From contig NZ_LR594675.1 of the NCBI RefSeq assembly GCF_901827205.1, positions 558,001-622,000 of the forward strand: DNA of 64,000 bases, in the 5' to 3' direction. The notes beneath the pieces are model-generated. The model did no database searches, was not told where the DNA came from, and saw nothing but the letters and a program-made list of their open reading frames with translations. The first letter of the stretch is position 1. Each line of letters opens with the position of its first letter. Both the position numbers and the translations under genes were made by a program. Below, in pieces: positions 32,868 through 41,517 of this stretch. The DNA is from Variovorax sp. PBS-H4 (GTDB lineage: Bacteria > Pseudomonadota > Gammaproteobacteria > Burkholderiales > Burkholderiaceae_C).

Positions 32868-33716
32868 CTACTTGAAGACGACCGTGCGGTGCCCGTTGAG
32901 CAGCACCCGGTGTTCGCTGTGCCACTTCACGGCGCGGGCCAGCACCTGGCTCTCGGTGTCGCGGCCGCGCGCCGTGAGGTCTTCGACCGTGTCGGTGTGG
33001 TCGGAGCGCTCCACGTCCTGCTCGATGATCGGGCCCTCGTCGAGGTCGGCCGTCACGTAGTGGGCGGTGGCGCCGATCAGCTTCACGCCGCGGTCGTGCG
33101 CCTGGTAGTAGGGCTTGGCGCCCTTGAAGCTGGGCAGGAACGAATGGTGGATGTTGATCGCGCGGCCGGCAAGCTGGGTGCACAGGTCATTGCTGAGGAT
33201 CTGCATGTAGCGCGCCAGCACCACCAGCTCGGCGCCCTCGGTCTCGATGATTTCCAGCTGCTTCGCCTCGGCCTGCGCCTTGCCCGCGGCCGTCACCGGG
33301 ATGTGGTGGAAAGGCACGTTGTAGCTGGCGGCCAACTGGTAGAAGTCGCGGTGGTTCGAGATGATGGCGCGCACGTCGATCGAGAGCAGCCCGCTCTTCC
33401 AGCGGAACAACAGGTCGTTGAGGCAGTGGCCTTCCTTGCTGACCAGGATCACCGTCTTCATCGGCTCGGTCGCCACGTGGAGCTTCCAGCGCATGCCGAA
33501 GCTCGCGGCCAAGCCTCCGATCTGCTCGCGCAGCGCCGCTTCGCCGTGGCCGGCGCAGGCAAAGCGCACGCGCATGAAGAACAGGCCCGTGCCGTGGTCG
33601 TTGTACTGCGCCGCTTCTTCGATGTTGCCGCCGTGCTCGAGCAGGAAGCCCGATACGGCATGGACGATGCCGGTACGGTCGGGACAGGAAAGGGTGAGGA
33701 TGTACGCGGGGGTCAT
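32868..33716 (-). CDS. purU: Formyltetrahydrofolate deformylase PurU
   Basis: Hydrolyses 10-formyl-THF to formate and THF, protecting the C1 pool when glycine is processed. It has 282 residues: N-terminal ACT domain (TLSCPDRTGIVHAVSGFLLEHGGNIEEAAQY, 1-85) and a C-terminal formyltransferase-type domain with ISNH, the catalytic N-I-H-H-S stretch AINIHHSFLPSFKGAKPY and GATAHYVTADLDEGPII. Full length. Divergent from an aminotransferase (91 bp); upstream of glcD, lrgA and lrgB on the same strand. Confidence 0.96.
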   Translation of the reverse strand: MTPAYILTLSCPDRTGIVHAVSGFLLEHGGNIEEAAQYNDHGTGLFFMRVRFACAGHGEAALREQIGGLAASFGMRWKLHVATEPMKTVILVSKEGHCLNDLLFRWKSGLLSIDVRAIISNHRDFYQLAASYNVPFHHIPVTAAGKAQAEAKQLEIIETEGAELVVLARYMQILSNDLCTQLAGRAINIHHSFLPSFKGAKPYYQAHDRGVKLIGATAHYVTADLDEGPIIEQDVERSDHTDTVEDLTARGRDTESQVLARAVKWHSEHRVLLNGHRTVVFK

Positions 33717-33807
33717 AAGGGGCAGGATTGTCGCAGGGCTGCCGAAGATGGCGGCCGGTGCCAGAATGCGCTTTGCCCAACCCGTCCAACCAGCAGGAGC
33801 GAAGAAG

Positions 33808-35142
33808 ATGGCCTACAACGACTTCAGCATGGACAACCAGTGGTTGCCCTTCACGCCCAACCGCCACTTCAGGAAGGACCCGCGCGTCTTCGTGGCGGCC
33901 GACGGCATGGAATTCACCACGCACGATGGCCGCAAGGTAATCGACGGGATCTCCTCGCTCTGGTGCGTGGGCGCGGGCCATAACCGCAAGCCCATCAACG
34001 AGGCCATCAAGAAGCAGCTGGACACGCTCGACTACGCGACGGCCTTCCAGGTCAGCAACGACAAGGCCTTCAAGGCGGCCGAGATGATCTCGGCAATGGC
34101 GCCGGGCGACCTCAACAAGGTCCTGTTCTGCAATTCGGGCAGCGAGGCGGCGGACACCTCGCTGAAGGTGGCGCTGGCCTACCACCGGGCGCGCGGCGAA
34201 GGGCATCGCAACGTCTTCATCGGCCGCGAGAAGGGCTACCACGGGGTGGGCTTCGGCGGCATGTCGGTGGGCGGCATCCCGGGCAACCGCAAGGTGTTCG
34301 GCTCGGCCTTCCTGCCGCGGGTGGACCACATGCGCTTCATCCACGATCCGGTGAACCACGCCTACATCCACAACGAGGAGCCGGTCTGGGCCGAAGATGC
34401 GCTGGCCGACCTGGAGCAGCGCATCCTGCCGCTGCACGATCCGAGCAACGTGGCTGCGATCATCGTGGAGCCCGTGGCCGGGTCTGCCGGCTGGTACCTG
34501 CCGCCCAAAGGCTACCTGCAGAAGCTGCGCGAGATCTGCGACAGGCACGGCATCCTGCTGATCTTCGACGAGGTCATCACCGGCTTCGGCCGCATGGGCA
34601 CGAACTTCGCGTCGGACTTCTACGGCGTGGTGCCCGACATGCTGAACTTCGCCAAGTGCGTGACCAACGGCGTGATCCCGCTGGGCGGCGTGATCTGCCG
34701 CGACAAGCTCTACGACGCGATGATGAACACCTCCGCGCCCGAGCACGTGGTGGAGTTCTTCCACGGCTACACCTACTCGGGCCATCCGGTGGCCTGCGCT
34801 GCGGCGATCGCGACGCTCGAGCTGCTGCAGCAGGAAAAGCTCTTCGCGCGTGCCGGCGAGATGGGCAAGGTGCTGGGCGATGCCTTCCATGCCACCTTCA
34901 AGGGCCTGCCCAACGTGATCAGCATCCGCAGCCTCGGGCTGGCCGCGGCGGTTGAATTCGCGCCCATCGCCGGCGCGCCGGGCAAGCGTGCCTACGACAT
35001 CTTTCTGGACTGCTTCCACAAGGGTTCGCTGGTGCGCCCGGCCGGCGACGTGGTCGTGATCGCGCCGCCCTTCGTGGTGGAGAAGTCGCATATCGACACG
35101 CTGGTCAACACGCTGGCGGACTCGATCCGGAAGAACGCCTGA
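33808..35142 (+). CDS. Class III (omega-amino acid:pyruvate type) aminotransferase
   Basis: A 444-residue PLP transaminase similar to beta-alanine:pyruvate (BauA) enzymes. Visible are SSLWCVGAGHNRKPINEAIKKQL, CNSGSEAADTSLKVAL, the PLP Asp in LIFDEVITGFGRMG and the PLP Lys in NFAKCVTNG (Lys283). FHGYTYSGHPVACAAAIA is typical of the family. Start at ATG 33808, after GGAGCGAAGAAG. The acceptor is probably pyruvate; donor uncertain (beta-alanine, GABA, other omega-amines). Divergent from purU. Confidence 0.92.
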   Translation: MAYNDFSMDNQWLPFTPNRHFRKDPRVFVAADGMEFTTHDGRKVIDGISSLWCVGAGHNRKPINEAIKKQLDTLDYATAFQVSNDKAFKAAEMISAMAPGDLNKVLFCNSGSEAADTSLKVALAYHRARGEGHRNVFIGREKGYHGVGFGGMSVGGIPGNRKVFGSAFLPRVDHMRFIHDPVNHAYIHNEEPVWAEDALADLEQRILPLHDPSNVAAIIVEPVAGSAGWYLPPKGYLQKLREICDRHGILLIFDEVITGFGRMGTNFASDFYGVVPDMLNFAKCVTNGVIPLGGVICRDKLYDAMMNTSAPEHVVEFFHGYTYSGHPVACAAAIATLELLQQEKLFARAGEMGKVLGDAFHATFKGLPNVISIRSLGLAAAVEFAPIAGAPGKRAYDIFLDCFHKGSLVRPAGDVVVIAPPFVVEKSHIDTLVNTLADSIRKNA

Positions 35143-35169
35143 AGTCGATTCGAGGCGCCTGCGCGCGCC

Positions 35170-36006
35170 TCAGCTTCGGGGGGCGCTTTGCGCACGGAGC
35201 GCCGCGCAATAGTCCTTCTCGGGCAACGCGGGCGTTTGCCACACGGCATCGAAGGCGCCCGGCTCGCGCAGCAGCTCAGGCGTCGCGCCCGCCTGCAACT
35301 GCACCGTCTTGACCGACAGATCGCTCGGCAGGTGCTGCGGCACGCCGAGCGCCTTGGCGGTGTGGCCGGCGCCGCTCAGCAGCAGCACGGTCTTGCCCCG
35401 CACGCGTGCCTTGACGATCGTCTGCGCCATCGCGCGGTCGCGTGCGATCTGCACGCGCGTCATGGGCCCGATCTGCGACTCGGGCAGCAGGTTGCAGTGG
35501 CCGCTGCGGACGGCCTCTCGCTGGGCCTTGTGGGCCTCGGCCCCGAGCTGCACGTCGAGGGACACGTCGGCCATGGCGTCCTTCATGCGCGCGCGCGGCA
35601 GGTTGGCGCCGAGCACCGGCACGCCGGCGCGTACCGCTGCCATCACGGCGGGGCCGTAGGCACTCCAGGGCCAGGCCTTCTCGTCCCAGCCGAGGGCGCT
35701 CTGCACCTGGGCTTCGGTCGCGGCCCGGTCGAGGTGGGCCGTGCTGCTGCCTTCCTCGGCCATCTCGATCGCCAGTGCGGCCAGGCGCCCGCGCGCCGAC
35801 AGCGCCTCCACCGTCTCGCGCTCGATCGCATGGTGTTCGGGCGCGTCGTGCTGCTCGCCCAGCAGCAACGCATCGGCCGGCAGCAGGGCCAGCGCGCGGC
35901 CGGCGACCGGCGCATCGGCCTGTCCCACGGCCGAGCAGCCGGCGAGCAGCGCGACAGCCAGCAGGGACGGCAGCCAGGCAGGCGGGAACGGAAGGCGACG
36001 CGGCAT
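35170..36006 (-). CDS. chaN: ChaN-family heme-associated lipoprotein
   Basis: A 278-residue lipoprotein: signal then lipobox LLAGC. The ChaN domain is recognisable from LLLGEQHDAPEHHAIERETVEAL, LAIEMAEEGSS and TVLLLSGAGHTAKALGVPQHL. Campylobacter ChaR/ChaN proteins bind stacked hemes at the membrane and are linked to iron uptake. Divergent from an AbrB-type transporter by 62 bp. Its stop almost touches the convergent aminotransferase. Confidence 0.88.
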   Translation of the reverse strand: MPRRLPFPPAWLPSLLAVALLAGCSAVGQADAPVAGRALALLPADALLLGEQHDAPEHHAIERETVEALSARGRLAALAIEMAEEGSSTAHLDRAATEAQVQSALGWDEKAWPWSAYGPAVMAAVRAGVPVLGANLPRARMKDAMADVSLDVQLGAEAHKAQREAVRSGHCNLLPESQIGPMTRVQIARDRAMAQTIVKARVRGKTVLLLSGAGHTAKALGVPQHLPSDLSVKTVQLQAGATPELLREPGAFDAVWQTPALPEKDYCAALRAQSAPRS

Positions 36007-36068
36007 CGGGCCATACTACGCGAGGGCGGCCGCGCTGCGTCGCCATCCTCCGTCCCTTTCTCCTGTCC

Positions 36069-37148
36069 GTGCCCTCGCCTCGATTGACGCTGCGCATCCT
36101 CGCGACCCTGCTGCTTGCGCTCGCAGCCGCGGGTGCCTGCCTCGCGTTGCACGCCCCGCTGCCCTGGATGATCGGACCTCTGCTGGCGGTCTCGCTGGCG
36201 TCGATCGCCGGAGCGCCCACTGCCAGCCACACGTCGCTGCGCAATGCGGGGCAATGGGCGATCGGGATGGTGCTGGGGCTTTACTTCACGCCTCAGATGG
36301 TGGGGCTGGTGGCCGGGCTCTGGTGGGCCATCGTCCTGGCGATCGCCTGGGCGCTCGGCCTGGGGTGGCTCTTCGGCCGCTGGCTGCAGGCCATTCATGC
36401 GAAGCGCATGCCGCATGTGCCAGCGCGCTCCATGAGAGCAACGACTTACTTTTCAGGGGCGATTGGCGGCGCATCCGAGATGACCTTGCTGGCCGAGCGG
36501 GCGGGCGCGCGCACCGATCTGGTAGCGGCGGCTCACAGCCTCAGGCTGGTGCTGGTCACGGTGGCGGTGCCCTTCGCGATGCAGTGGAGCGGACTGCATG
36601 GCCTCGAGCTCCACGCGGCCGGGCCGCGCGAGGTGCGGTGGGGCGGACTGTTGCTGCTGGTGCTGGCAACGGGGGTAGGCGGGCTGGCGATGCAACTCGC
36701 CGGACGAACCAATCCCTGGTTCATCGGCCCGTTGCTGGTATCCATGGGGTTCGCGGTGGCGGGGGAGCCTCTCTCGGCCGTGCCCTCCTGGTGCTCGAAC
36801 ACGGCGCAGCTCGTGATCGCGGTCAGCCTGGGCGTGCGCTTCAGCCGGGAGTTCCTGCACACGGCGCCGCGCTGGCTGGCAACGGTGGCGCTTGGAACTT
36901 TGGGGATGATCGTCCTGTGCGTGGGCTGCGCGTGGATCCTGGCCTGGGGAACCGGGTTGCATCCGGCCACCTTGATTCTCGGCACCTCGCCGGGCGGCAT
37001 CGCGGAGATGGCGATCACCGCCAAGGTGCTTCAACTGGGGGTGCCGGTCGTGACGGCGTTCCAGGTGTGCCGATTGGTGGCGGTGCTGCTGATCGTCGGG
37101 CCGATGTATGGCCGCTTGTACGGAGCGAAAGAAAAGCCCCGCGCCTAG
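36069..37148 (+). CDS. AbrB-family (AbrB_dup) membrane protein
   Basis: A 359-residue polytopic membrane protein with two repeated AbrB_dup halves, each with LPWMIGPLLAVS-like and NPWFIGPLLVSMG-like motifs and the IGGASEMT / PGGIAEMA signatures. The family is unrelated to the AbrB DNA-binding protein and is thought to be a transporter or a regulator of ammonia monooxygenase. The start is GTG at 36069. Its end overlaps the convergent DUF3567 gene by 4 bp. Confidence 0.88.
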   Translation: MPSPRLTLRILATLLLALAAAGACLALHAPLPWMIGPLLAVSLASIAGAPTASHTSLRNAGQWAIGMVLGLYFTPQMVGLVAGLWWAIVLAIAWALGLGWLFGRWLQAIHAKRMPHVPARSMRATTYFSGAIGGASEMTLLAERAGARTDLVAAAHSLRLVLVTVAVPFAMQWSGLHGLELHAAGPREVRWGGLLLLVLATGVGGLAMQLAGRTNPWFIGPLLVSMGFAVAGEPLSAVPSWCSNTAQLVIAVSLGVRFSREFLHTAPRWLATVALGTLGMIVLCVGCAWILAWGTGLHPATLILGTSPGGIAEMAITAKVLQLGVPVVTAFQVCRLVAVLLIVGPMYGRLYGAKEKPRA

Positions 37149-37423
37149 TGAACCAGCACGGGCGTATGCGCGAGCTCGGCATATCCTTCGAGCGTGTCTT
37201 CGACCTCTTCCTGCGTCGGCGTGTTGAGCTGCCAGGCGGCAATCTGTTGCTGGAACAGTTCGGCCCACGAGCCGTCGAGGTAGACCTCCTTGCCCGAGCG
37301 CTTGTCCACGATCTCGAAGCCGTGGCGGGCGAGCACGGGAATGTTCGGCGCCGCCGGGGTGTCGCCTTCGGTCGGCTGCACGTGCACGACGACGAAGGAG
37401 TCGGAGTCGTAAAGCATTTGCAT
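37145..37423 (-). CDS. DUF3567 family protein
   Basis: A 92-residue small acidic protein beginning MQMLYDSDSFVVVHVQP, the usual start of this beta-proteobacterial family, and containing RHGFEIVDKRSGKEVYLDGSWAELFQQQIAAWQLNTPTQEEVEDTLEGY. An upstream ATG at 37456 would add 11 residues without a ribosome site. Function unknown. The AT-rich run at about 37457-37500 probably holds its promoter. Confidence 0.88.
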   Translation of the reverse strand: MQMLYDSDSFVVVHVQPTEGDTPAAPNIPVLARHGFEIVDKRSGKEVYLDGSWAELFQQQIAAWQLNTPTQEEVEDTLEGYAELAHTPVLVH

Positions 37424-37544
37424 GGCGGGTCCAGTGAGGATGTCGATAGCGTTCATGATTGTTAGATAGCAATCAACGCGCCAGTTTCAATAAGGGCTGT
37501 TGTTTTGTAGGCACGGGCCGCCATTTTTTGTGCTTCATTCGGCT

Positions 37545-38693
37545 TCACCGGCGGGCTCCCTGGGCGTCGCGCAACTGGAAATCAGCGAAATCTCCGTTGG
37601 CCTGGGTCTGCCTGATGCGAACCGGCAGATAGCCGAGTTCCGGCGCGAGCCAGAGCTCCACCTTGTCGTCGTAGGGCTTCCGTGGGTTGCGCGTGAGCTT
37701 GCGGGCGTTGTATTGCCCGGCCGGGAGCACCAGATGATCGTCCTCGTCGACCTTGAAGATCCAGAGGTCGGCATCGCTCGGCCCGACGGTCTGGATCGCA
37801 AAGGCCGCGCCGGGCGGATAGCGTGCCGGGTCCCCCGCCATCAGGGCGCCGAGTTGCAGCATGACGCTGAGCCGGTCCTGCGCCCCGGGCAGGAGCGGCA
37901 CCCCCGGCGCATTGTTGCTGAACACCACCTGGCCCTGCTCGCGCATGAAATGCGCGGCTACCTCGCTGCGGCGCGTGTCGGAGAAGCGAGCGGGCTCGAT
38001 GCCGCCGGCACCGATCACGCCGTTGCTGTGCTGGCGACGGATGGTCTTGAAGAGGAAGCGAAGCGACAGCTGGGCATCGTACTGCTGGCCGTCCTGCTGC
38101 CAGACCAGCGTGCCGAACACGCCCTGCATCGGCGCGCTGCCCAATTGGCCCGTGACCGCGAAGGCGAGCTGGACCGAACCCGGGACCGCCGTCGGCGGCA
38201 GGGCTTCGGCTTGGCCTGCGGCTGCGCCCGCGCCGGCACCGGCACCGTTGGATGCCGCGCCGGCAGCGGTGCCTGCGGCCGGTTCGGAAGCCGCCTCCGT
38301 GGCGGCCGGCTCCGCCGGGGCCGTGGCCTGGGCCGCCTGTTCGGGCGCCGGGCTTTCGGAAGGTGGCGGACTGGGCCTCGCGGGCGCCTCGGGGCGGGGC
38401 GCGGGCCGCGGCCGGGCAGGCTTGGGCGCTGGCGGCTTGGCGGCGGTTGGCGGCGGCGGCGCCGCCACCGGCCCCGGCCCCGGCACCGGCTGCGACCGGG
38501 GCGGTGGGGCGACCACGATCGTTCGCGTGACGAACTTGCCCGCCAGCGGGGAGGGATGTGTTCCTCCCCCTAGCGGCGCCAGCCCCAGCAAGGCGAGGTG
38601 CGCAAGCAGCACGGCGGCGGCCAGCAGCGCCAGCGCGCGCCATGGCGGGCGCGGAGCGCCGGGCAGGACGGGAGCGGCGGGGCGCAGGTGCAT
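37545..38693 (-). CDS. DUF3108 domain protein with Pro/Ala-rich periplasmic linker
   Basis: A 382-residue protein: one N-terminal TM segment (ALALLAAAVLLAHLALLGLAPL), a long Pro/Ala/Glu-rich linker (about 60-160) and a C-terminal DUF3108 beta-rich domain ending in a calycin-like GDFADFQLRDAQG. The TM-linker-domain plan resembles TonB/TolA-type periplasm-spanning proteins. An in-frame TTG at 38720 is possible but ATG 38693 is preferred. Divergent from the fumarylacetoacetase gene, with TACACT (38733-38738) as a -10 candidate for the rightward gene. Function unknown. Confidence 0.85.
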   Translation of the reverse strand: MHLRPAAPVLPGAPRPPWRALALLAAAVLLAHLALLGLAPLGGGTHPSPLAGKFVTRTIVVAPPPRSQPVPGPGPVAAPPPPTAAKPPAPKPARPRPAPRPEAPARPSPPPSESPAPEQAAQATAPAEPAATEAASEPAAGTAAGAASNGAGAGAGAAAGQAEALPPTAVPGSVQLAFAVTGQLGSAPMQGVFGTLVWQQDGQQYDAQLSLRFLFKTIRRQHSNGVIGAGGIEPARFSDTRRSEVAAHFMREQGQVVFSNNAPGVPLLPGAQDRLSVMLQLGALMAGDPARYPPGAAFAIQTVGPSDADLWIFKVDEDDHLVLPAGQYNARKLTRNPRKPYDDKVELWLAPELGYLPVRIRQTQANGDFADFQLRDAQGARR

Positions 38694-38799
38694 CGGGTGT
38701 GGATCGGGGGGCGCTGCCAAGGTTCAGCTCGGTACACTGCCGCCCGTGCAACCAGTTTAGTAGCAGCGATGCCGCCCGGCATCCGCTCCCGCTTCATCC

Positions 38800-39816
38800 A
38801 TGAAACTTGCCACTCTCAAAGACGGCTCACGCGACGGCCAGCTCGTCGTCGTTTCGCGCGACCTGGCCAGCGCCCACTACGCAACCGGCATCGCCAACCG
38901 CCTGCAACAGGCGCTGGACGACTGGGGCTTCATCAGCCCGCAGCTGCAGGATCTGTCGGATGCCCTCAATGGTGGCCGGGCCCGCCACGCCTTTCCCTTC
39001 GATCCCGCGCAATGCATGGCGCCGCTGCCGCGCGCCTACCAGTGGGCGGACGGCTCGGCCTACCTCAACCACGTCGAGCTGGTGCGCAAGGCGCGCAACG
39101 CCGAAGTGCCGCAGAGCTTCTACAACGACCCGCTGATGTACCAGGGCGGCAGCGACGACTTCATCGGCCCGTGCGATCGCATCGTGGTGCCCAGCGAGGC
39201 CTTCGGCATCGACTTCGAGGCCGAGGTCGCCGTCGTCACCGGCGACGTGAAGATGGGCGCCACGCCCGAACAGGCGCTCGACGGCATCCGCCTGCTGATG
39301 CTGGCCAACGACGTGAGCCTGCGCAACCTCATCCCGGCCGAGCTGGCCAAGGGCTTCGGCTTTTTCCAGAGCAAGCCCGCCACCGCGTTCAGCCCGGTGG
39401 CCGTCACGCCCGACGAACTGGGCGAGGCCTGGCAAGGCGGCCGCGTGCACCTCACGCTGCAGAGCAGCTGGAACGGCCGCAAGGTCGGCATGTGCGACGC
39501 CGGCGAGGAGATGACCTTTAATTTCGGCCAGCTGATCGCGCACATCGCCAAGACGCGCAACGTGCGCGCCGGCAGCATCGTGGGCAGCGGCACAGTCAGC
39601 AACAAGGGCGTCGAGAAGAACGGCCGGATGGAGTGGCCCAAGGGCTACAGCTGCATCGCCGAGAAGCGCTGCATCGAGACCATTCAGGACGGACAGCCCG
39701 CCACCGAGTTCATGAAGTACGGGGACACGATCCGCATCGAGATGAAGGGACGGGACGGGCAGTCGGTGTTCGGGGCGATCGACCAGGAAGTGGCGGCGCC
39801 GGGCACGGCCAACTAA
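38800..39816 (+). CDS. Fumarylacetoacetate hydrolase family protein
   Basis: A 338-residue enzyme of the FAH family, cleaving C-C bonds of diketo acids such as fumarylacetoacetate in tyrosine breakdown. The catalytic core has the metal site motif IDFEAEVAVVTGDV and later SLRNLIPAELAKGFGFFQSKPATAFSP, with GSGTVSN near 262. This longer form is a common bacterial FAH-like variant. The usual partner hmgA is not next to it, so the pathway is not settled. Confidence 0.9.
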   Translation: MKLATLKDGSRDGQLVVVSRDLASAHYATGIANRLQQALDDWGFISPQLQDLSDALNGGRARHAFPFDPAQCMAPLPRAYQWADGSAYLNHVELVRKARNAEVPQSFYNDPLMYQGGSDDFIGPCDRIVVPSEAFGIDFEAEVAVVTGDVKMGATPEQALDGIRLLMLANDVSLRNLIPAELAKGFGFFQSKPATAFSPVAVTPDELGEAWQGGRVHLTLQSSWNGRKVGMCDAGEEMTFNFGQLIAHIAKTRNVRAGSIVGSGTVSNKGVEKNGRMEWPKGYSCIAEKRCIETIQDGQPATEFMKYGDTIRIEMKGRDGQSVFGAIDQEVAAPGTAN

Positions 39817-39850
39817 CGTCCTTTCATCAGCACGACAGTCTCATAGATAG

Positions 39851-40686
39851 ACGCTCGCAGGCGAACTCAAGAACAAGGTCGACCAGGTCTGGAATGCCTT
39901 CTGGACCGAATCGCTGGGGCAGCGGCTCTTCAAGGCGCGTGTGGAACTGCTGGGTGAGCTCGACAAGCGGCTGGCCGTCGATGGCCGGCACGCGGGAGAC
40001 ATGGGGGACGGCAATGTCGCGTTGACCGACGAACGCATTCGGCAAGACACGGCGGCAATGCTTTGCGCGCTCGTTGCGGGCATGAGCCTCGACAACTTCG
40101 TGGTACGAGCTCGGCGGCGCTGGGTGGAAGCGTGGGCGCAACCCGAGGCTTGGCGGTGCCCCACCATCGACCAGCTGGGCGAGGTGGCCGAGCAGCTGTC
40201 AGGCCTGCCAAGCGCCGTGCGTGACGATGACGAGGAGAAACGGCGCACAGTGGTCTAAACCGACTTCGCCGACGAACTCGGCGAACTGGCGGAGGGTGCA
40301 ATTGGCAACCGAGGCCAGCGCGGGCGACTTCGAGCGTTTCCGTCAGAAGGCGCGCGCCTTCCTGCGCACATGAGGACCGGCTAGCGCTGCACAATCTGCG
40401 CCGCAACCAGCCGTTGACACCGGCTGATCTGGGCGAACTTGAAAGAATGCTGCCCGAAGCCGGTGGCGCGGACGGTGAGATCGCTCGCGCGCGCGAGATG
40501 CACAAGAGCCTGACGGCATTCATCCGTTCGCTGGTGGGCCTCGATCGCGAGACAGCCAAGCACGCCCGACAGGTTGTACGCCTCGCCCTTACCGATATTC
40601 ACGCCCAAGGTCCCGAGGGCGTGTTTGCTCTCAAGGTGGTGGAGCAGTCAGGACTCCAGTCAGAGGAAATTGCTTGCCATCCCTAG
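39851..40686 (+). pseudogene. Type I restriction-modification relic: hsdM start fused to hsdR C-terminal pieces
   Basis: From 39851 one frame reads TLAGELKNKVDQVWNAFW, the start of HsdM with its ATG replaced by TAG. It then passes without a break into HsdR-type sequence (QRLFKARVELLGELDKRL, DNFVVRARRRWVEAWAQPEAW, LSGLPSAVRDDDEEKRRT) and stops at 40258. Further HsdR C-terminal pieces follow in other frames: TDFADELGELAEG, DFERFRQKARAFLRT, and from about 40371 AHEDRLALHNLRRNQPLTPADLGELERML to SLVGLDRETAKHA. Internal deletion plus at least two frameshifts make it non-functional. Its last 27 bp overlap the 3' end of the next gene. Confidence 0.8.
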
Positions 40687-41487
40687 CAAAAGAGAGACAA
40701 ACAGCACTATCTGCGAAGGCGGCAGAGCATTGCCCGCATTTTGCATGACATTGTTCACTGCGTCGGCGAAGATCCCCGCCAGAAGCTGATAGTCCGTAGG
40801 GCCACTATAGTCCCCGGGAGGGGGACAATTCACCTGGTTCTGCCAGGTCGGTTGGGCATATATCTTCGCGACATTGCGGTCTGACCACGTAGCTTTTAGT
40901 TGTTCCAGAATTTCGGAGGCGAGTTGGCTCGCCGAGAAGTTGGTCACGCCCGCTTTGTCCAAGCACCCGTGGACGAAATCCTGTATCCGCTGGTGGGCCT
41001 CAAGGTTGAAGAGCGGAGCGCCGATGGGGTCGTTCTTCCAGTTGTCATGGTAAAAAATTGTGCCAACCACGGCCACAGTCAGGGATACGGCGGCCGCACC
41101 TGCTAGCAGCTTGTGGTGGAGGGTCGTTATCTGCCGTGCCATCCGCGCCTCCTCCCCTGTCTTCAATGTGTGTAGCGCGCCTTGATCCGTCAAGGCTGTT
41201 GGCTCTGCTGATATTTGCGTGTCACTGGGCACTTCGTTAGTTCCCAAGACCGGGTCGGTGTCCGAAGACGACTCCGAATTCGTATTAATCACACTGACAA
41301 TATCTTTTAGATCAAAGACGTCACTGCCGGGGTGAGAGTCGCCGGTCTCGGGCCTGCCATCGTTCCAACTGCCGGTGGGGCTGTCGTTGTCCGGATGGGA
41401 TGGCGTCACCTGCTTCGGCCTGGTGATCACCGTCGGCATTTGCGTAGTGGTTGTCTTTTTAGAGGCGGCGCTAGTAAAGCACGACAT
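40660..41487 (-). CDS. Putative type III secretion translocator-like or secreted protein
   Basis: A 275-residue protein with no recognised family. The N-terminal 120 residues are Ser/Thr/Asp-rich and look disordered, as expected for a type III signal region. One TM segment lies at about 127-146 (LLAGAAAVSLTVAVVGTIFYH), an amphipathic region follows, and the last 17 residues are hydrophobic (IVLFVSLLLGMASNFL). A single central TM is the plan of YopD-type minor translocators. It is 30 bp downstream of a SycD-type chaperone gene, the normal chaperone-translocator order. GC is clearly below that of the neighbours, which suggests acquisition. No other type III gene is in the window. Confidence 0.5.
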   Translation of the reverse strand: MSCFTSAASKKTTTTQMPTVITRPKQVTPSHPDNDSPTGSWNDGRPETGDSHPGSDVFDLKDIVSVINTNSESSSDTDPVLGTNEVPSDTQISAEPTALTDQGALHTLKTGEEARMARQITTLHHKLLAGAAAVSLTVAVVGTIFYHDNWKNDPIGAPLFNLEAHQRIQDFVHGCLDKAGVTNFSASQLASEILEQLKATWSDRNVAKIYAQPTWQNQVNCPPPGDYSGPTDYQLLAGIFADAVNNVMQNAGNALPPSQIVLFVSLLLGMASNFL

Positions 41488-41517
41488 GATTTTTTTGAGT
41501 GGGAGTGGGAGTGAGGA

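Noticed and set aside
35151..35171. Hairpin GAGGCGC / GCGCCTC as a terminator between convergent genes
   Set aside because: The stem is short, has no T run and runs into the chaN stop codon; support is too weak.
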